Shown here: positions 9,290-18,325 of the stretch, one piece after another | How the letters are laid out: each line of letters starts with the position of its first letter | Numbering within the stretch: the first letter of the stretch is position 1 | NCBI GenBank assembly: GCA_028818155.1 | Contig: JAPPOH010000001.1 | Span: forward strand, 62,001-126,000 | DNA from: Candidatus Woesearchaeota archaeon | Lineage (GTDB): Archaea > Nanobdellota > Nanobdellia > Woesearchaeales > UBA525 | Reading direction: 5' to 3' | DNA length: 64,000 nt | Notes under the pieces: model-generated | Told to the model about the DNA's origin: nothing | Database searches by the model: none | The model's input: only the letters and a program-made list of their open reading frames with translations | Translations under genes and position numbers: made by a program

Positions 9290-10195
9290 TTAGACGCACG
9301 CGCCACTGACACACATGCTCGTATTTGTTCCATTACCAGGCGGACACGTTGTGTTAAAGCTAAGCGGTGTGTCGCCAAAGCAATACGATTCAAATAGTAG
9401 CGTACTGCTAATGCAAACGTCATCAATGCTGAATGGAACGCCTCCTGTTGAACCGGATGTTGTTCCAGCAACGAAGATGTTGGAACCATCAGTTGCGGAG
9501 CAGCTATCAGTCCAGCAGCCACTGGTGTCGTAACTGCCGCAATCAACGGCACAACCGAGTGTACCGCCGTCAAAGCCTTGGCTGACGCATGTCTCACCGT
9601 TGAAATCAGTACCATCGCACGTCTCGTTACCATTCGTCTCGTTGTCGCCACAGAAGCCTCCTGTGTAGTCAACAACAGCCCATACTTGCGCAACGCGACC
9701 ACCATTATTTGGGTTGAGACCGCGCATCCCTGCTTCAAGCGCATCGACTTCTGTGACGGTCCATGCTGCACTTGTCGCTGGGTTCGTTGTGTACACGTGT
9801 GTGTACTCATCCCAGGAGTTGTCTGTGCAGATCTGCGTGCCACTAAGGTAGTCAGTACCACCAGAACGTGTCATCGCTTCAAAGCACCTATTCTTATTAT
9901 TGTTGTGTCGCATCGCAACATAGTGGATCGTCACGCTATTGACGGTCTCTGTTGACAATCCTGTACTGCCAAACGTGAACGTTTCTTTTCGTGTGCCGCC
10001 CGTTCGTAAATAATCGCTCGTGTCGAGCGTTACTTCATCCACGCACTGCCATTCGTTGTTGCCTGAACTACAGCCAACGTGTCTCCATTGTTTCCATGCA
10101 CCTGCACCATCTGGCCTGATCGTCACGGAATCAGCGACAACGCTACCGACCAGTGCAACTGCAAAGAAAACACTCAGTATTGCTATTTTTTTCAT
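9290..10195 (-). CDS. Secreted Cys-rich protein with a CGDN/ETCDG repeat
   Basis: 301 residues. There is a standard signal peptide (MKKIAILSVFFAVALVGSVVA). Residues of about 25-180 form a beta-rich domain with Trp, Thr and two cysteines. From about residue 185 comes a Cys-rich stretch (CGDNETNGNETCDGTDFNGETC, here broken as CGDNETNGNETCDG and FNGETC), which resembles the disulfide repeats common in secreted bacterial and archaeal proteins. The Cys-rich C-terminus fits with the tandem DsbA protein elsewhere in the window. The promoter TATATATAA lies about 45 nt upstream and an SD-like GAGGTA precedes the start. Function unknown. Confidence 0.8.
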   Translation of the reverse strand: MKKIAILSVFFAVALVGSVVADSVTIRPDGAGAWKQWRHVGCSSGNNEWQCVDEVTLDTSDYLRTGGTRKETFTFGSTGLSTETVNSVTIHYVAMRHNNNKNRCFEAMTRSGGTDYLSGTQICTDNSWDEYTHVYTTNPATSAAWTVTEVDALEAGMRGLNPNNGGRVAQVWAVVDYTGGFCGDNETNGNETCDGTDFNGETCVSQGFDGGTLGCAVDCGSYDTSGCWTDSCSATDGSNIFVAGTTSGSTGGVPFSIDDVCISSTLLFESYCFGDTPLSFNTTCPPGNGTNTSMCVSGACV

Positions 10196-10308
10196 AATGC
10201 GTACCTCCTCACAAATATCTGCGTTCTGAATAGTTTTCTTATATATAATAGATTGCTGTGTACATCATATCATCGGATTTATAAAAGCGTGTGACCCCGG
10301 AATGAGAC

Positions 10309-10665
10309 ATGCGAAACAAGTCAAAAGAGACAGTGCTGCATGAAAATCCGAGATGGGCAACATCTGTCTGGCAGTTAGCAAAAGGATTCATGTTTACCGC
10401 ACCAAAAAATGACGCACTTATCATGGTATTCTCTTCACCACAGGAAGTACGCCTCCACATGTTGTTTGTCTTTGCCCCAATTGATGTCATTGCACTGAAC
10501 GAATCGGGAAAGGTTATCGCAATAAAAGAAGAGTTCAAACCGTGGACGTTCTGGCATCCTGGTGTGAAAGCATCAGCAGTACTTGAACTCCCGGCAGGAA
10601 CGATTGCTCGCTCCCGCACGGAAGTAGGCGATACGATTCAACTGCCAGACACCATTGGAAAATGA
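10309..10665 (+). CDS. DUF192 (UPF0127) family protein
   Basis: 118 residues, the whole length of one DUF192 domain. Typical elements are GFMFTAP, RLHMLFVFAPIDVIALNESGKV (in two parts RLHMLFVF and IDVIALN) and AVLELPAGT. The biochemical function of this beta-rich family is unknown. A TATA-like TTTATAAAAG lies about 30 nt upstream. It stands alone between a divergent secreted protein and the coiled-coil gene of the pilus locus. Confidence 0.85.
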   Translation: MRNKSKETVLHENPRWATSVWQLAKGFMFTAPKNDALIMVFSSPQEVRLHMLFVFAPIDVIALNESGKVIAIKEEFKPWTFWHPGVKASAVLELPAGTIARSRTEVGDTIQLPDTIGK

Positions 10666-10704
10666 GGACGGCAAACTTATATAGCTCGACGAGAACAAGT
10701 TTGT

Positions 10705-11910
10705 ATGGCACGACTCGAGACAGGCGTTGATCGGCTAGTACATCTTGTCACGAAAGAGAAGAAAGTAGAGCTCAAGGATGCTGCCAAACAACTGAACGTT
10801 GATCCTGCGGTTGTCCAAGAGTGGGCTGAATTTCTCGAAGAAGAAGGTGTGGTTGGTCTGCAATTTAGTCTGAGCAAGACGTTCCTTGTTGAGAAAAAAC
10901 TCAGTTCTTCTGAAGTGAAAAAGAAAGGAAAAGAGTACGAGAACAAGAAAGAAGCATTCGTCCGTCGTGTGGATGCTGCCTTAAAACAGCTCGAAGACGA
11001 AACTGCAGGATTCGAGAGTATCAAGAAACAGTATGACACAGTCAAGGACCAGATTGGGGATGAGATTGAGGCGGTTCGTGATGAGATGGATCAGCTCAGA
11101 CATTATGAGAAGCTGAAGCGCTCCATCGATGATGATATCTTGAAGCAGCGTGTTGAGTATCAGAAGACAATGGATGATATCCACGCACGATTATCACATG
11201 AAGAGAAGCGATACAAGAAGATTATGCGCGACATTGGTGAGGAGCAGAAGAAAATAGAAGCTGAACAACACGAGATGGCAGACCTCAAGAAAGAAGAGCA
11301 TGACCTCCTGAAGCGAGTTGATGCTTTGAAAGATATCATGCAATCTGCAAAAAACAATATTCAAAGTCAGAACGCCTCAATCAAGGCGCATGAGACACGA
11401 CTCTCAACGCTTCATGAACTTGCTGAAAAGCTTCGCGCTGATTTACTTGAGAAGCGAAAGAAAGAGATCGAGCCCATGCTGCAGATCAGTGACGACCAAT
11501 CATCTCGTATCGTGCGTATCCAAGAAGATATTGTCGGAAAGATTAAGAGTTCACGGGATAAAATGCAGACGTTCGAGCATGAAAGTAAAGCTATTGCAGA
11601 TAAGTTCGAGAAATTCTTCAAGAAACGTGCGCGAACAGAAAAAACGATCAAAGAACTGGATAAGGCAAAGCATGACATGCGGGAAGAGATGAACGAGCTC
11701 ATCAGAAAGGCAAAAGCCTTCGAGATCACGACGAAATCTGCTGATGTGCAGAAGCACATTCGGGATATGGAAGAAAAATTTCAGCACTTCGAGCGGAAAA
11801 AATCAGCGTTCACAAAGCAGATTGACAGGCTGAAAGAGTTTATCCTTGGGAAGGAAGAGGCTGCTGAGCAGAAAGCCACAAAACCTAAGAAAAAGAAGAA
11901 AAAGAAGTAA
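10705..11910 (+). CDS. Winged-helix plus long coiled-coil protein
   Basis: 401 residues. Residues 1-60 look like a winged helix (ELKDAAKQLNVDPAVVQEW, then FLEEEGVVGL). Residues of about 75-380 are almost entirely charged heptad-type coiled coil, and the protein ends in a Lys-rich tail (KPKKKKKKK). TTATATAG about 26 nt upstream of the ATG indicates a leaderless transcript. Similar wHTH/coiled-coil proteins occur near archaeal pilus ATPase genes, and this one sits two genes upstream of such an ATPase. A structural or scaffold role at the cytoplasmic face of the pilus is possible but not shown. Confidence 0.75.
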   Translation: MARLETGVDRLVHLVTKEKKVELKDAAKQLNVDPAVVQEWAEFLEEEGVVGLQFSLSKTFLVEKKLSSSEVKKKGKEYENKKEAFVRRVDAALKQLEDETAGFESIKKQYDTVKDQIGDEIEAVRDEMDQLRHYEKLKRSIDDDILKQRVEYQKTMDDIHARLSHEEKRYKKIMRDIGEEQKKIEAEQHEMADLKKEEHDLLKRVDALKDIMQSAKNNIQSQNASIKAHETRLSTLHELAEKLRADLLEKRKKEIEPMLQISDDQSSRIVRIQEDIVGKIKSSRDKMQTFEHESKAIADKFEKFFKKRARTEKTIKELDKAKHDMREEMNELIRKAKAFEITTKSADVQKHIRDMEEKFQHFERKKSAFTKQIDRLKEFILGKEEAAEQKATKPKKKKKKK

Positions 11911-11962
11911 GTTATTCTCGTGGAGTGAGAACGTATTTAAACACAGATTCATTTCTTTCTGT

Positions 11963-12787
11963 ATGCCTGATAAAGTCGATTTACACGTTACATTCACGTC
12001 AACAATGGTACCATTCGAGATATTGTACCGCCATATGCAAGGAGAAAACGTACAAGCAGTCTCGCTGAATGATTATCACTTAGTCCTCGGAGGCAGTTAC
12101 GAGAGAAGATCGGTTGCAGCAGGATTCGCATGGCAAGCACGACGCTTTTGTAAAGACCAGAAAATTGGCTTTGAGGAATACGAGAATGGGTTCAACGTTC
12201 GAACTGATTATAGTGTGAAGCGATTTCTCTATGGGCAACTCTTGCTCGCAGATGACAATGGCGTACCAGGACAAGTGATTACAGTAGGAACTACGAACCT
12301 TTCCGCAAAAAATTCACTCAGAGAACTTGTAGAGGAGAGCACAGGATTCAATATTGCACATCATCCCTTTGCTACGGGAACAAATCCGAGAATAACTGAA
12401 CAGACACTTGCTGAACTCGCAGAACAAGGGAACATACATGCTGCAGGTCATGTCGCACAGTACTTCTTGCCTGGGTTTCGCAGCGCGAACAAGCGTGCAG
12501 CGGCATACGAACGCCTGCCACTCGTTGCATATTCTGCAGCAGAAGACACAAGACTTATTTCAGTAGCACAAACCGTGCAGCAAGTTGCGCGAGCATCAAT
12601 CATGGTAGAACCGATTGCAGATCCAGACCCTACAGCGTACGTTGAACACATCAAGAGAACAGTCCAGGAACGGCGACACGGTATACACTGCGGATATGTC
12701 AGTGCTCAGCAGTTTACAGGTGTTGCACTGCAATTGTTAACACAACAATGGTTTCAGCGATTTCACTTCTTGAGACACAAACAATAA
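11963..12787 (+). CDS. Unidentified protein (274 aa)
   Basis: I do not recognise this protein. ATG 11963 was chosen because TATTTAAAC lies about 27 nt upstream, the spacing seen at other leaderless genes here; the longer ORF would start inside the previous gene. The sequence is soluble, with no signal peptide or membrane segment. RELVEESTGF near the middle is faintly like the core of a Nudix box, but the conserved upstream glycine and glutamate are absent, so I do not call it Nudix. It interrupts the pilus gene run and is probably unrelated to it. Confidence 0.6.
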   Translation: MPDKVDLHVTFTSTMVPFEILYRHMQGENVQAVSLNDYHLVLGGSYERRSVAAGFAWQARRFCKDQKIGFEEYENGFNVRTDYSVKRFLYGQLLLADDNGVPGQVITVGTTNLSAKNSLRELVEESTGFNIAHHPFATGTNPRITEQTLAELAEQGNIHAAGHVAQYFLPGFRSANKRAAAYERLPLVAYSAAEDTRLISVAQTVQQVARASIMVEPIADPDPTAYVEHIKRTVQERRHGIHCGYVSAQQFTGVALQLLTQQWFQRFHFLRHKQ

Positions 12788-12845
12788 TCTCGGCCCCCGA
12801 CACATTTAAATACTCTCGACCAGAAAAAATGAGTGAGAGGTGGGT

Positions 12846-14462
12846 ATGGCAAAGAAAAAGAGTTCTCGGAAGACTACGAAGAAGTCTCCTCGTAAAAAAG
12901 CGAGTTCGAAAAAGCCAAAGAAACCTACAAAACCTCAAAAAGCAGCGAAGAAACCAGCACAAGCAGAGGTCGTTGATTCATACACGTACAACAGTAAAAA
13001 CATCCCGATCGCGATCACCATCAAAAAAGAACCTTCTTCATTCGTCCCCACCTATGACGTCAGCATCGCTTCACTGTCCAAAACAACAGAGTTCATTCTC
13101 GAAAAGATCAGGATGGAGCTCATCAAACAAGTCAACCTGGGCATTATCGATATCACCGACACGAAAAAAGCGGAAGTCGTGGAAAAAAGATTCAAGGACA
13201 CGATCAGCACACTCGTGGACAAGTATTTCCCAGACCAGGAAGATGAGGAGAGGGGTTTCCTCAAGTCATACTTAGTTGCGAAAGCCTTAGGATTAGGAAC
13301 AATCGAGCTCCTCATGGATGACACACTCCTCGAAGAGATCGTCGTCAACAAAGCACAAACAGAACCGGTCTGGGTCTACCACAAAAACCACGGGTGGCTC
13401 CGCACAACGATCGTGCTCAGAGATGAAGAGCAAACGCAACACTACGCAAGCATCATTGGCAGGAGAGTCGGGAGACAAATCACCGTCTTAGAACCCCTCT
13501 TGGACGCATCCTTGGATAAAGGAGATAGGGTCAACGCGACCATCAGCCCTATCAGTACGATGGGCAACACCCTCACGATCAGAAAATTCTCACGAGACCC
13601 ATGGACGATCACAAGAGTCTTGAAAAGCGGCACGCTCACAGCAGAAGCAGCAGCATGGGTCTGGATGGCGATCCACTACGAAATGAGTTGCATCATCGCA
13701 GGCGGCACAGCGTCAGGAAAAACAAGTGCGATGAACTGCTTCGCGAACTTCTTCCCGCCAAACCAGCGCGTCATCAGCATCGAAGACACGAGAGAAATCC
13801 AACTCCCAAGTTTCCTGCACTGGGTGCCAATGAACACAAGATTACCGAACGCAGAAGGCAAAGGACAAGTGAGCATGGAAGACCTATTAGTGAACAGCCT
13901 CAGAATGCGTCCGGACAGGATCATCGTGGGCGAGGTGAGAAGGAAAACAGAAGCAGAGACACTCTTCGAGGCGATCCACACAGGCCACTCTGTCTATGCA
14001 ACGTTTCACGCGAACAACGCAGAAGAAGCGATCGAGCGACTCACGAACCCACCAATCTCTGTGCCAAAGATCATGCTTCCAGCAATCTCACTCATCATCG
14101 TGCAGTTCAGAAACAGAAGAACGGGCGCGAGAAGAACATTCCAGATTGCAGAGATCACCAAACACTCTGAACAGAATGTCCTCTTGCAATATGAGCCGAA
14201 GAAGGACAAACTGGTCAAGCAGAACAAATCAACATACTTTGTCCAGACACTCAAGCTCTACACAGGGTACTCAGACGCAGAAATCAAAAAAGAACTCAAG
14301 GAGAAACAAAAAGTCCTCGAGTACCTCGTGAAACAGGACATCATCGACGTCGATAGCGTGGGTATGGTAATCGCAGAGTACTACACGAACAAGAAGAATC
14401 TCATGAAGTACGTGAACGCGAACAAGCCATTCATCTCTTCAGTGAAGCACGATGCTGCATAA
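12846..14462 (+). CDS. Type II/IV secretion ATPase (GspE/TadA/VirB11-like), machine 1
   Basis: 538 residues from ATG 12846, preceded by an SD-like GAGGTGGG. The first 45 residues are a Lys/Pro-rich, probably disordered tail. The N-terminal ATPase domain is followed by the Walker A GGTASGKTSAMN, the Asp box region SIEDTREIQLP, the Walker B-like RPDRIIVGEVR and the His box HTGHSVYATFHANN. This hexameric ATPase powers pilin assembly or secretion at the cytoplasmic membrane. The gene overlaps the downstream GspF-like gene by 11 nt. The C-terminus (about 440-538) is an extension with charged helices. Confidence 0.93.
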   Translation: MAKKKSSRKTTKKSPRKKASSKKPKKPTKPQKAAKKPAQAEVVDSYTYNSKNIPIAITIKKEPSSFVPTYDVSIASLSKTTEFILEKIRMELIKQVNLGIIDITDTKKAEVVEKRFKDTISTLVDKYFPDQEDEERGFLKSYLVAKALGLGTIELLMDDTLLEEIVVNKAQTEPVWVYHKNHGWLRTTIVLRDEEQTQHYASIIGRRVGRQITVLEPLLDASLDKGDRVNATISPISTMGNTLTIRKFSRDPWTITRVLKSGTLTAEAAAWVWMAIHYEMSCIIAGGTASGKTSAMNCFANFFPPNQRVISIEDTREIQLPSFLHWVPMNTRLPNAEGKGQVSMEDLLVNSLRMRPDRIIVGEVRRKTEAETLFEAIHTGHSVYATFHANNAEEAIERLTNPPISVPKIMLPAISLIIVQFRNRRTGARRTFQIAEITKHSEQNVLLQYEPKKDKLVKQNKSTYFVQTLKLYTGYSDAEIKKELKEKQKVLEYLVKQDIIDVDSVGMVIAEYYTNKKNLMKYVNANKPFISSVKHDAA

Positions 14463-15243
14463 ACTCGTTGCGAAACAATTCCCGAACCTCAGGTTAACGC
14501 TAGCGCAAGCACGCATCACAGAAACCCCTGACGAATACATCAAGAAAACGACCTTCGTGAGCATGCTCCTCGCGATCAGCATTTCTGTCGTCGGCTTCCT
14601 CTTCACAAAGAACGTGTTCCTCTTTCTCGCATTTCCGCTCACGTACGCAGTCTCGTTCTTCTACTTCTTGAACACAGCACAAGCAAAAATCGCTGCCATC
14701 AACAAGGATATCAGCAAGGAAATCGTCTTCGCAGGACGATTCCTCATTATCGAACTGGAATCCGGCGTACCAGTCTACGAATCATTTCAAAACCTCTCAA
14801 AAAACTACGAACACGTCGGCAAGTACTTCTCAGAAGTTGTGGACAGAGTAGATCTCGGAACGCCGATGGAAGAAGCACTCAACGAAGCAGTACAATTATC
14901 CCCGAGCAACGACCTCAGGCGTATTTTTTGGCAGGTGCTGAATAGCCTGAAAACAGGAAGTGAAGTCGCGGGCGCACTGAGCAATGTGTTTGATCAGATC
15001 GTGCGAGAACAACAGATTCGCGTGAAAGAGTATGGGAGAAAGTTGAATCCGCTGGCAATGTTCTACATGATGGCGGCAATCATTATTCCTTCACTTGGAA
15101 CAATCATGTTGATCGTTCTCTCAACCTTCATTGGCATCAACATGAGCTTAGTGTTCTTCTTCATCATTATTGGCCTCAACATCATCGTGCAGCTTCTGTT
15201 CCTTGCTATCATCAGAGCACAGCGACCGCCGGTGGACATATGA
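14452..15243 (+). CDS. Half-size GspF/PilC-like membrane protein (N-terminal half), machine 1
   Basis: 263 residues. Two hydrophobic segments near residues 37-75 are followed by a cytoplasmic T2SSF-type helical domain (GRFLIIELESGVPVYESFQNL, here GRFLIIELESGVP and YESFQNL; then GTPMEEALNEA, RRIFWQVLNSLKTG) and two more hydrophobic segments near the C-terminus. Archaeal PilC/ArlJ proteins carry two such halves; this gene has one and the next gene has the other. The product is the expected membrane platform for the ATPase encoded just upstream, with which it overlaps; it also overlaps the next gene by 4 nt. Confidence 0.88.
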   Translation: MLHKLVAKQFPNLRLTLAQARITETPDEYIKKTTFVSMLLAISISVVGFLFTKNVFLFLAFPLTYAVSFFYFLNTAQAKIAAINKDISKEIVFAGRFLIIELESGVPVYESFQNLSKNYEHVGKYFSEVVDRVDLGTPMEEALNEAVQLSPSNDLRRIFWQVLNSLKTGSEVAGALSNVFDQIVREQQIRVKEYGRKLNPLAMFYMMAAIIIPSLGTIMLIVLSTFIGINMSLVFFFIIIGLNIIVQLLFLAIIRAQRPPVDI

Positions 15244-16775
15244 AACACGTACATCCGAAACACCTTCCAAAGGCACCCGTAGCGAAGCGAAAGAAAAAAG
15301 CGAAAGAACACGTGAAAGAGTTCGTGTTTAAACAAGAAGAGTTCGACAAGTTCCGAGAGCGGAGAAAAGACGAGGAACAGAACGACACGCCACGCATCAT
15401 TGAAAAATCCAAGCCAACGTCGAAAGAAGAGCCACAAAAAGAGGAAACTCCCAAACCGCACTTCTTTGCACGTTTCAGCCTCAAGAAGCACTCAAAATCC
15501 AAGGACGTGCAGCAGAAAGCAGTAAAACAGAAGGAACAAGAAGAAACATCTCACAAACCACATTTTTTTGAACGTTTTAGTTTCAAGAAACACTCGACAC
15601 CTAAGGATGTGCAAGGAAAGAAAGCACCTGAGAAACCTGAAGCAACGCCTGCTGAGAAGACAGCAGAACGGAAGGATGAGAAACCTGCAGCACACTTCTT
15701 CGATAGATTCTTCCACAAAAAAGAAACAACGCCAAAGACGAAGGAAGACAGAGCAGCGCAGATCGTAAAAGGGATGCGCCACCAGAAGAAAAAGAAGCGC
15801 AAGAAACTCCAGCGAAAATCACTCCAGGAGTACCTGTTCAAAGCGGGCTACGATATCCAAGCGGAACAGGTGCGCAAAGGCGCATTCTACGCTGTACTCG
15901 TCATTTTCAGCCTCGCAACACTGTACGTCCTCCTCAAAGCATCAGCGTGGGGTGCGGGAGCACTCGACACACTCGTGTTCATCCTTGGCCTCTGGACAGT
16001 CGTCTTCCTAGGCGTGCTTCTCGTCGTCTGGGGCTCCGTGTTCTTCTTCCTCGATTATAGGATCCACAACAGGACGAAACAACTTGAGGATGTCTTGCCT
16101 GATTTCCTCCAGCTAGCGAGCGCGAACATCGCTGCGGGCATGCCTGTTGACAGGGCACTCTGGTATAGCATACGCCCAAATTTTGGTGTATTGGCGAAGG
16201 AGATGGAAGAAGTTGCAAAGGCGACAATGGCTGGGGAAGACCTTGAGCAGAGTCTCATTGCTTTCACGGACAAGTACGAGAGTAACACGCTCAAGCGCTC
16301 TGTGAGCATTTTGATCGAGGGCATGCACTCCGGAGGCCAGATGGCAGACTTACTGAATAAAATCGCCCTGAACATCGATGAACTCAAGATTATGAAGAAG
16401 GAGATGGCAGCAAACGTGACAACCTACGCAATTTTCATCATGTTCGCCGCTGTTGCTGTTTCACCATTCCTCTTTGCACTCGCGACGCAGCTGCTCGTTA
16501 TCATTTCGGATATCACGAGCACACTCGACCTTTCAGCAACAGGCTCGTTGTTCTCGTTCTCCTCCCCTGACCCTGCGCTCATCGGTAATTTCCGCACGTT
16601 CAGTATTCTTTCGTTGCTCTTCTCGACATCATTTGCGGGGGCGATCGTCTCAGTTATCAGGAAGGGAACAGTCCTAGAAAGCGTGAAAGCCATGCCTGTT
16701 TACGCAATCATCGCAATTACAATCTATTTCTTCTCGTCATCGATGCTCTCTGGCGTGTTCAGTGGGATCGTATAG
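15240..16775 (+). CDS. GspF/PilC-like membrane protein with repeated charged N-terminus, machine 1
   Basis: 511 residues. The first 190 residues are highly charged and contain three copies of an HFFxRFxxKK module (about residues 74, 107 and 151). After that come two hydrophobic segments (about 215-275), a T2SSF domain (DFLQLASANIAAGMPVDRAL, GEDLEQSLIAF, SILIEGMHSGGQMADLL) and four C-terminal membrane segments. It pairs with the preceding 263-residue half protein to form a complete platform. The Lys/Glu-rich N-terminus is cytoplasmic and may contact the ATPase or the coiled-coil protein (inference). Confidence 0.87.
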   Translation: MKHVHPKHLPKAPVAKRKKKAKEHVKEFVFKQEEFDKFRERRKDEEQNDTPRIIEKSKPTSKEEPQKEETPKPHFFARFSLKKHSKSKDVQQKAVKQKEQEETSHKPHFFERFSFKKHSTPKDVQGKKAPEKPEATPAEKTAERKDEKPAAHFFDRFFHKKETTPKTKEDRAAQIVKGMRHQKKKKRKKLQRKSLQEYLFKAGYDIQAEQVRKGAFYAVLVIFSLATLYVLLKASAWGAGALDTLVFILGLWTVVFLGVLLVVWGSVFFFLDYRIHNRTKQLEDVLPDFLQLASANIAAGMPVDRALWYSIRPNFGVLAKEMEEVAKATMAGEDLEQSLIAFTDKYESNTLKRSVSILIEGMHSGGQMADLLNKIALNIDELKIMKKEMAANVTTYAIFIMFAAVAVSPFLFALATQLLVIISDITSTLDLSATGSLFSFSSPDPALIGNFRTFSILSLLFSTSFAGAIVSVIRKGTVLESVKAMPVYAIIAITIYFFSSSMLSGVFSGIV

Positions 16776-16809
16776 AAACATATTTATACCACTGGCGAAT
16801 AGAGATCTT

Positions 16810-17307
16810 ATGACTGGGAATTTTCTTGAGTTTGCGGCGCACACGTCTGCAAAACAATTAGGGAGGCTCGCAAGTGTCGCAGAACAGGTGCGAAAGTCGT
16901 ATAAGATAACTACGCAAGATGGAAAAAAAGAAAAGGACCCAAAAAATATACGTTTGGAGGAGTGCAAAGAAGGGAGAAGCACACTATTCTTACCAGAAAA
17001 TTCGGGATTGGAAATGATAGCCGATCCGTGGATGGTCGTGGGTCTTGGGCATAGCTATATGCATCTCGTAGCACAGGGGAAAAACCCCTACGAACTCTCT
17101 GTGTGCTGGGGTGAAACAACGAATGAATTCTTTCCAACTATGGGGACGTACCCGGCTGAGGGTGTGCGTAGTATGGAGCTTATCAAAGCTGAGAGTGGAT
17201 TGTATACGACCCGTGTTGCTGGTGTTACGAGCATTCATACTATGTCTGCGGGTGCAACGTTGGGGGTAACCATCGACAGGCCAGCCCAACCAGAGCCAAA
17301 ACCCTAG
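16810..17307 (+). CDS. Unidentified protein (165 aa)
   Basis: Not recognised. I selected ATG 16810 because TATTTATACC lies about 25 nt upstream, as in other leaderless genes of this window. The protein is soluble and mixed alpha/beta, with no signal peptide; the C-terminus is Pro-rich (RPAQPEPKP). It separates the platform gene from the tandem pilins, and its independent promoter suggests that it is not part of that operon. Confidence 0.6.
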   Translation: MTGNFLEFAAHTSAKQLGRLASVAEQVRKSYKITTQDGKKEKDPKNIRLEECKEGRSTLFLPENSGLEMIADPWMVVGLGHSYMHLVAQGKNPYELSVCWGETTNEFFPTMGTYPAEGVRSMELIKAESGLYTTRVAGVTSIHTMSAGATLGVTIDRPAQPEPKP

Positions 17308-17396
17308 CGTACCAAACTCCTATACTGGTATGGGAAGCTTTATAAACCCTAAAACCCATTTTTCTCAGTATTTCGCTTCGGCGAGGTGGTTACATT

Positions 17397-17846
17397 ATGA
17401 GAAAAGGACAAGCAGCAATGGAGTTCTTGATGACGTACGGCTGGGCTATTCTAGTCGTTCTCGCAGCAATTGGCGCACTCGCATACTTCGGTGTCTTATC
17501 CCCGGATAAGTTCCTGCCAAGTAAGTGTACGATGAATCCGCCATTTAGTTGTACAGAATTCAAAGTGACGACATCGGAACTACAACTCGGAATTACAAAC
17601 AACGCAGGTGTTGACCTCGCAGCAGGCGCAAATGTCACAGCAGATTGTGATGCGTCAGGTGTGACGACAGCAGGTGTGACAACGAACGGTGACAAGCTCA
17701 CTGGTGCAAACTTCAACCTCACAGGTTGTACAGGCGCAGCAGTCGGTGACCGATTCAAAGCAGACATTACGATTTCGTACACCAAGTCAGGTGAGTCTGT
17801 CAGCCACACGAGCACAGGAACTGTGCAAGCACGCGTTGAGGCATAA
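17397..17846 (+). CDS. Major-type archaeal pilin (tandem copy 1)
   Basis: 149 residues. The N-terminus MRKGQAAMEFLMTYGWAILV is a model class III prepilin: cleavage after Gly4 leaves Gln at +1 and Glu at +5, followed by the hydrophobic assembly helix. Two cysteines in CTMNPPFSC probably form a disulfide, and further cysteines occur in the Thr/Gly/Ala-rich body. TTTATAAACC lies about 55 nt upstream and a strong SD-like GAGGTGG precedes the ATG. The strong SD and the terminator suggest high expression. It is the likely substrate of machine 1 encoded upstream. Confidence 0.9.
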   Translation: MRKGQAAMEFLMTYGWAILVVLAAIGALAYFGVLSPDKFLPSKCTMNPPFSCTEFKVTTSELQLGITNNAGVDLAAGANVTADCDASGVTTAGVTTNGDKLTGANFNLTGCTGAAVGDRFKADITISYTKSGESVSHTSTGTVQARVEA

Positions 17847-17851
17847 AGCCG

Positions 17852-17879
17852 TTTTTTCTTTTTTTTCTTTTTCTTTCTT
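17852..17879 (+). terminator. T-rich terminator after pilin 1
   Basis: Immediately after the first pilin stop comes a 28-nt run of T interrupted by single C residues. It probably limits read-through into the second pilin, so copy 1 would be made in excess (inference). Confidence 0.55.
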
Positions 17880-17887
17880 GAGGTTCC

Positions 17888-18325
17888 ATGAAAAAAGGAC
17901 AAGCAGCACTCGAATTTCTGATGACGTACGGCTGGATGCTCCTCGTCCTCGTCGCTATTATTAGCGTGATGTGGTATTTCACCGGCTTCAACGTGAAATT
18001 CTTTCCTTCCACGTGTACTGTTGAGCCCCCATTCTCGTGCCTTGAGTACAAGGCGCAGGAAGATGGCATAATCACGTTTGGCATACAGAACACGATTGGC
18101 GATGTGACTGATGTGAACATGACACTCTATTGCGAGCAACCACGTTCATTCGTACAGACAGGGGTACTATCAAACCAAGATTTCATCAACGAGACGCTCG
18201 TGCACTTTTCCTGCCCTGTAACTGGGAGTCAGTTCAAGACATCTTTTGACATTATCTACAGAAACGTCGGAGAAGGACCCACCCATACAGCGTCAGGGAC
18301 GATCAGGGCGCACATTGAGCCGTAG
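17888..18325 (+). CDS. Archaeal pilin (tandem copy 2)
   Basis: 145 residues. It is paralogous to the upstream pilin: KKGQAALEFLMTYGWMLLVL at the N-terminus and CTVEPPFSC at the same place as CTMNPPFSC. The C-terminal parts also align (TASGTIRAHIEP versus TSTGTVQARVEA). An SD-like GAGGTT sits just before the ATG. Because a terminator separates the two genes, this copy may be a minor pilin. Its 3' end overlaps the convergent lipoprotein gene by 23 nt. Confidence 0.88.
   Translation: MKKGQAALEFLMTYGWMLLVLVAIISVMWYFTGFNVKFFPSTCTVEPPFSCLEYKAQEDGIITFGIQNTIGDVTDVNMTLYCEQPRSFVQTGVLSNQDFINETLVHFSCPVTGSQFKTSFDIIYRNVGEGPTHTASGTIRAHIEP

Noticed and set aside
11963-12787. Nudix hydrolase call for the 274-aa protein
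   Set aside because: RELVEESTGF is similar to part of a Nudix box, but the Gly and Glu before it are missing and spacing is off.
12748-13275. Plus-strand open frame overlapping the first pilus ATPase
   Set aside because: It is rich in Arg/Ser/Lys from a shifted reading of the Lys-rich ATPase N-terminus; the ATPase frame has the motifs.
13601-14170. Arg/His/Ser-rich frame inside the ATPase gene
   Set aside because: Shadow of the GspE-like gene in another frame.
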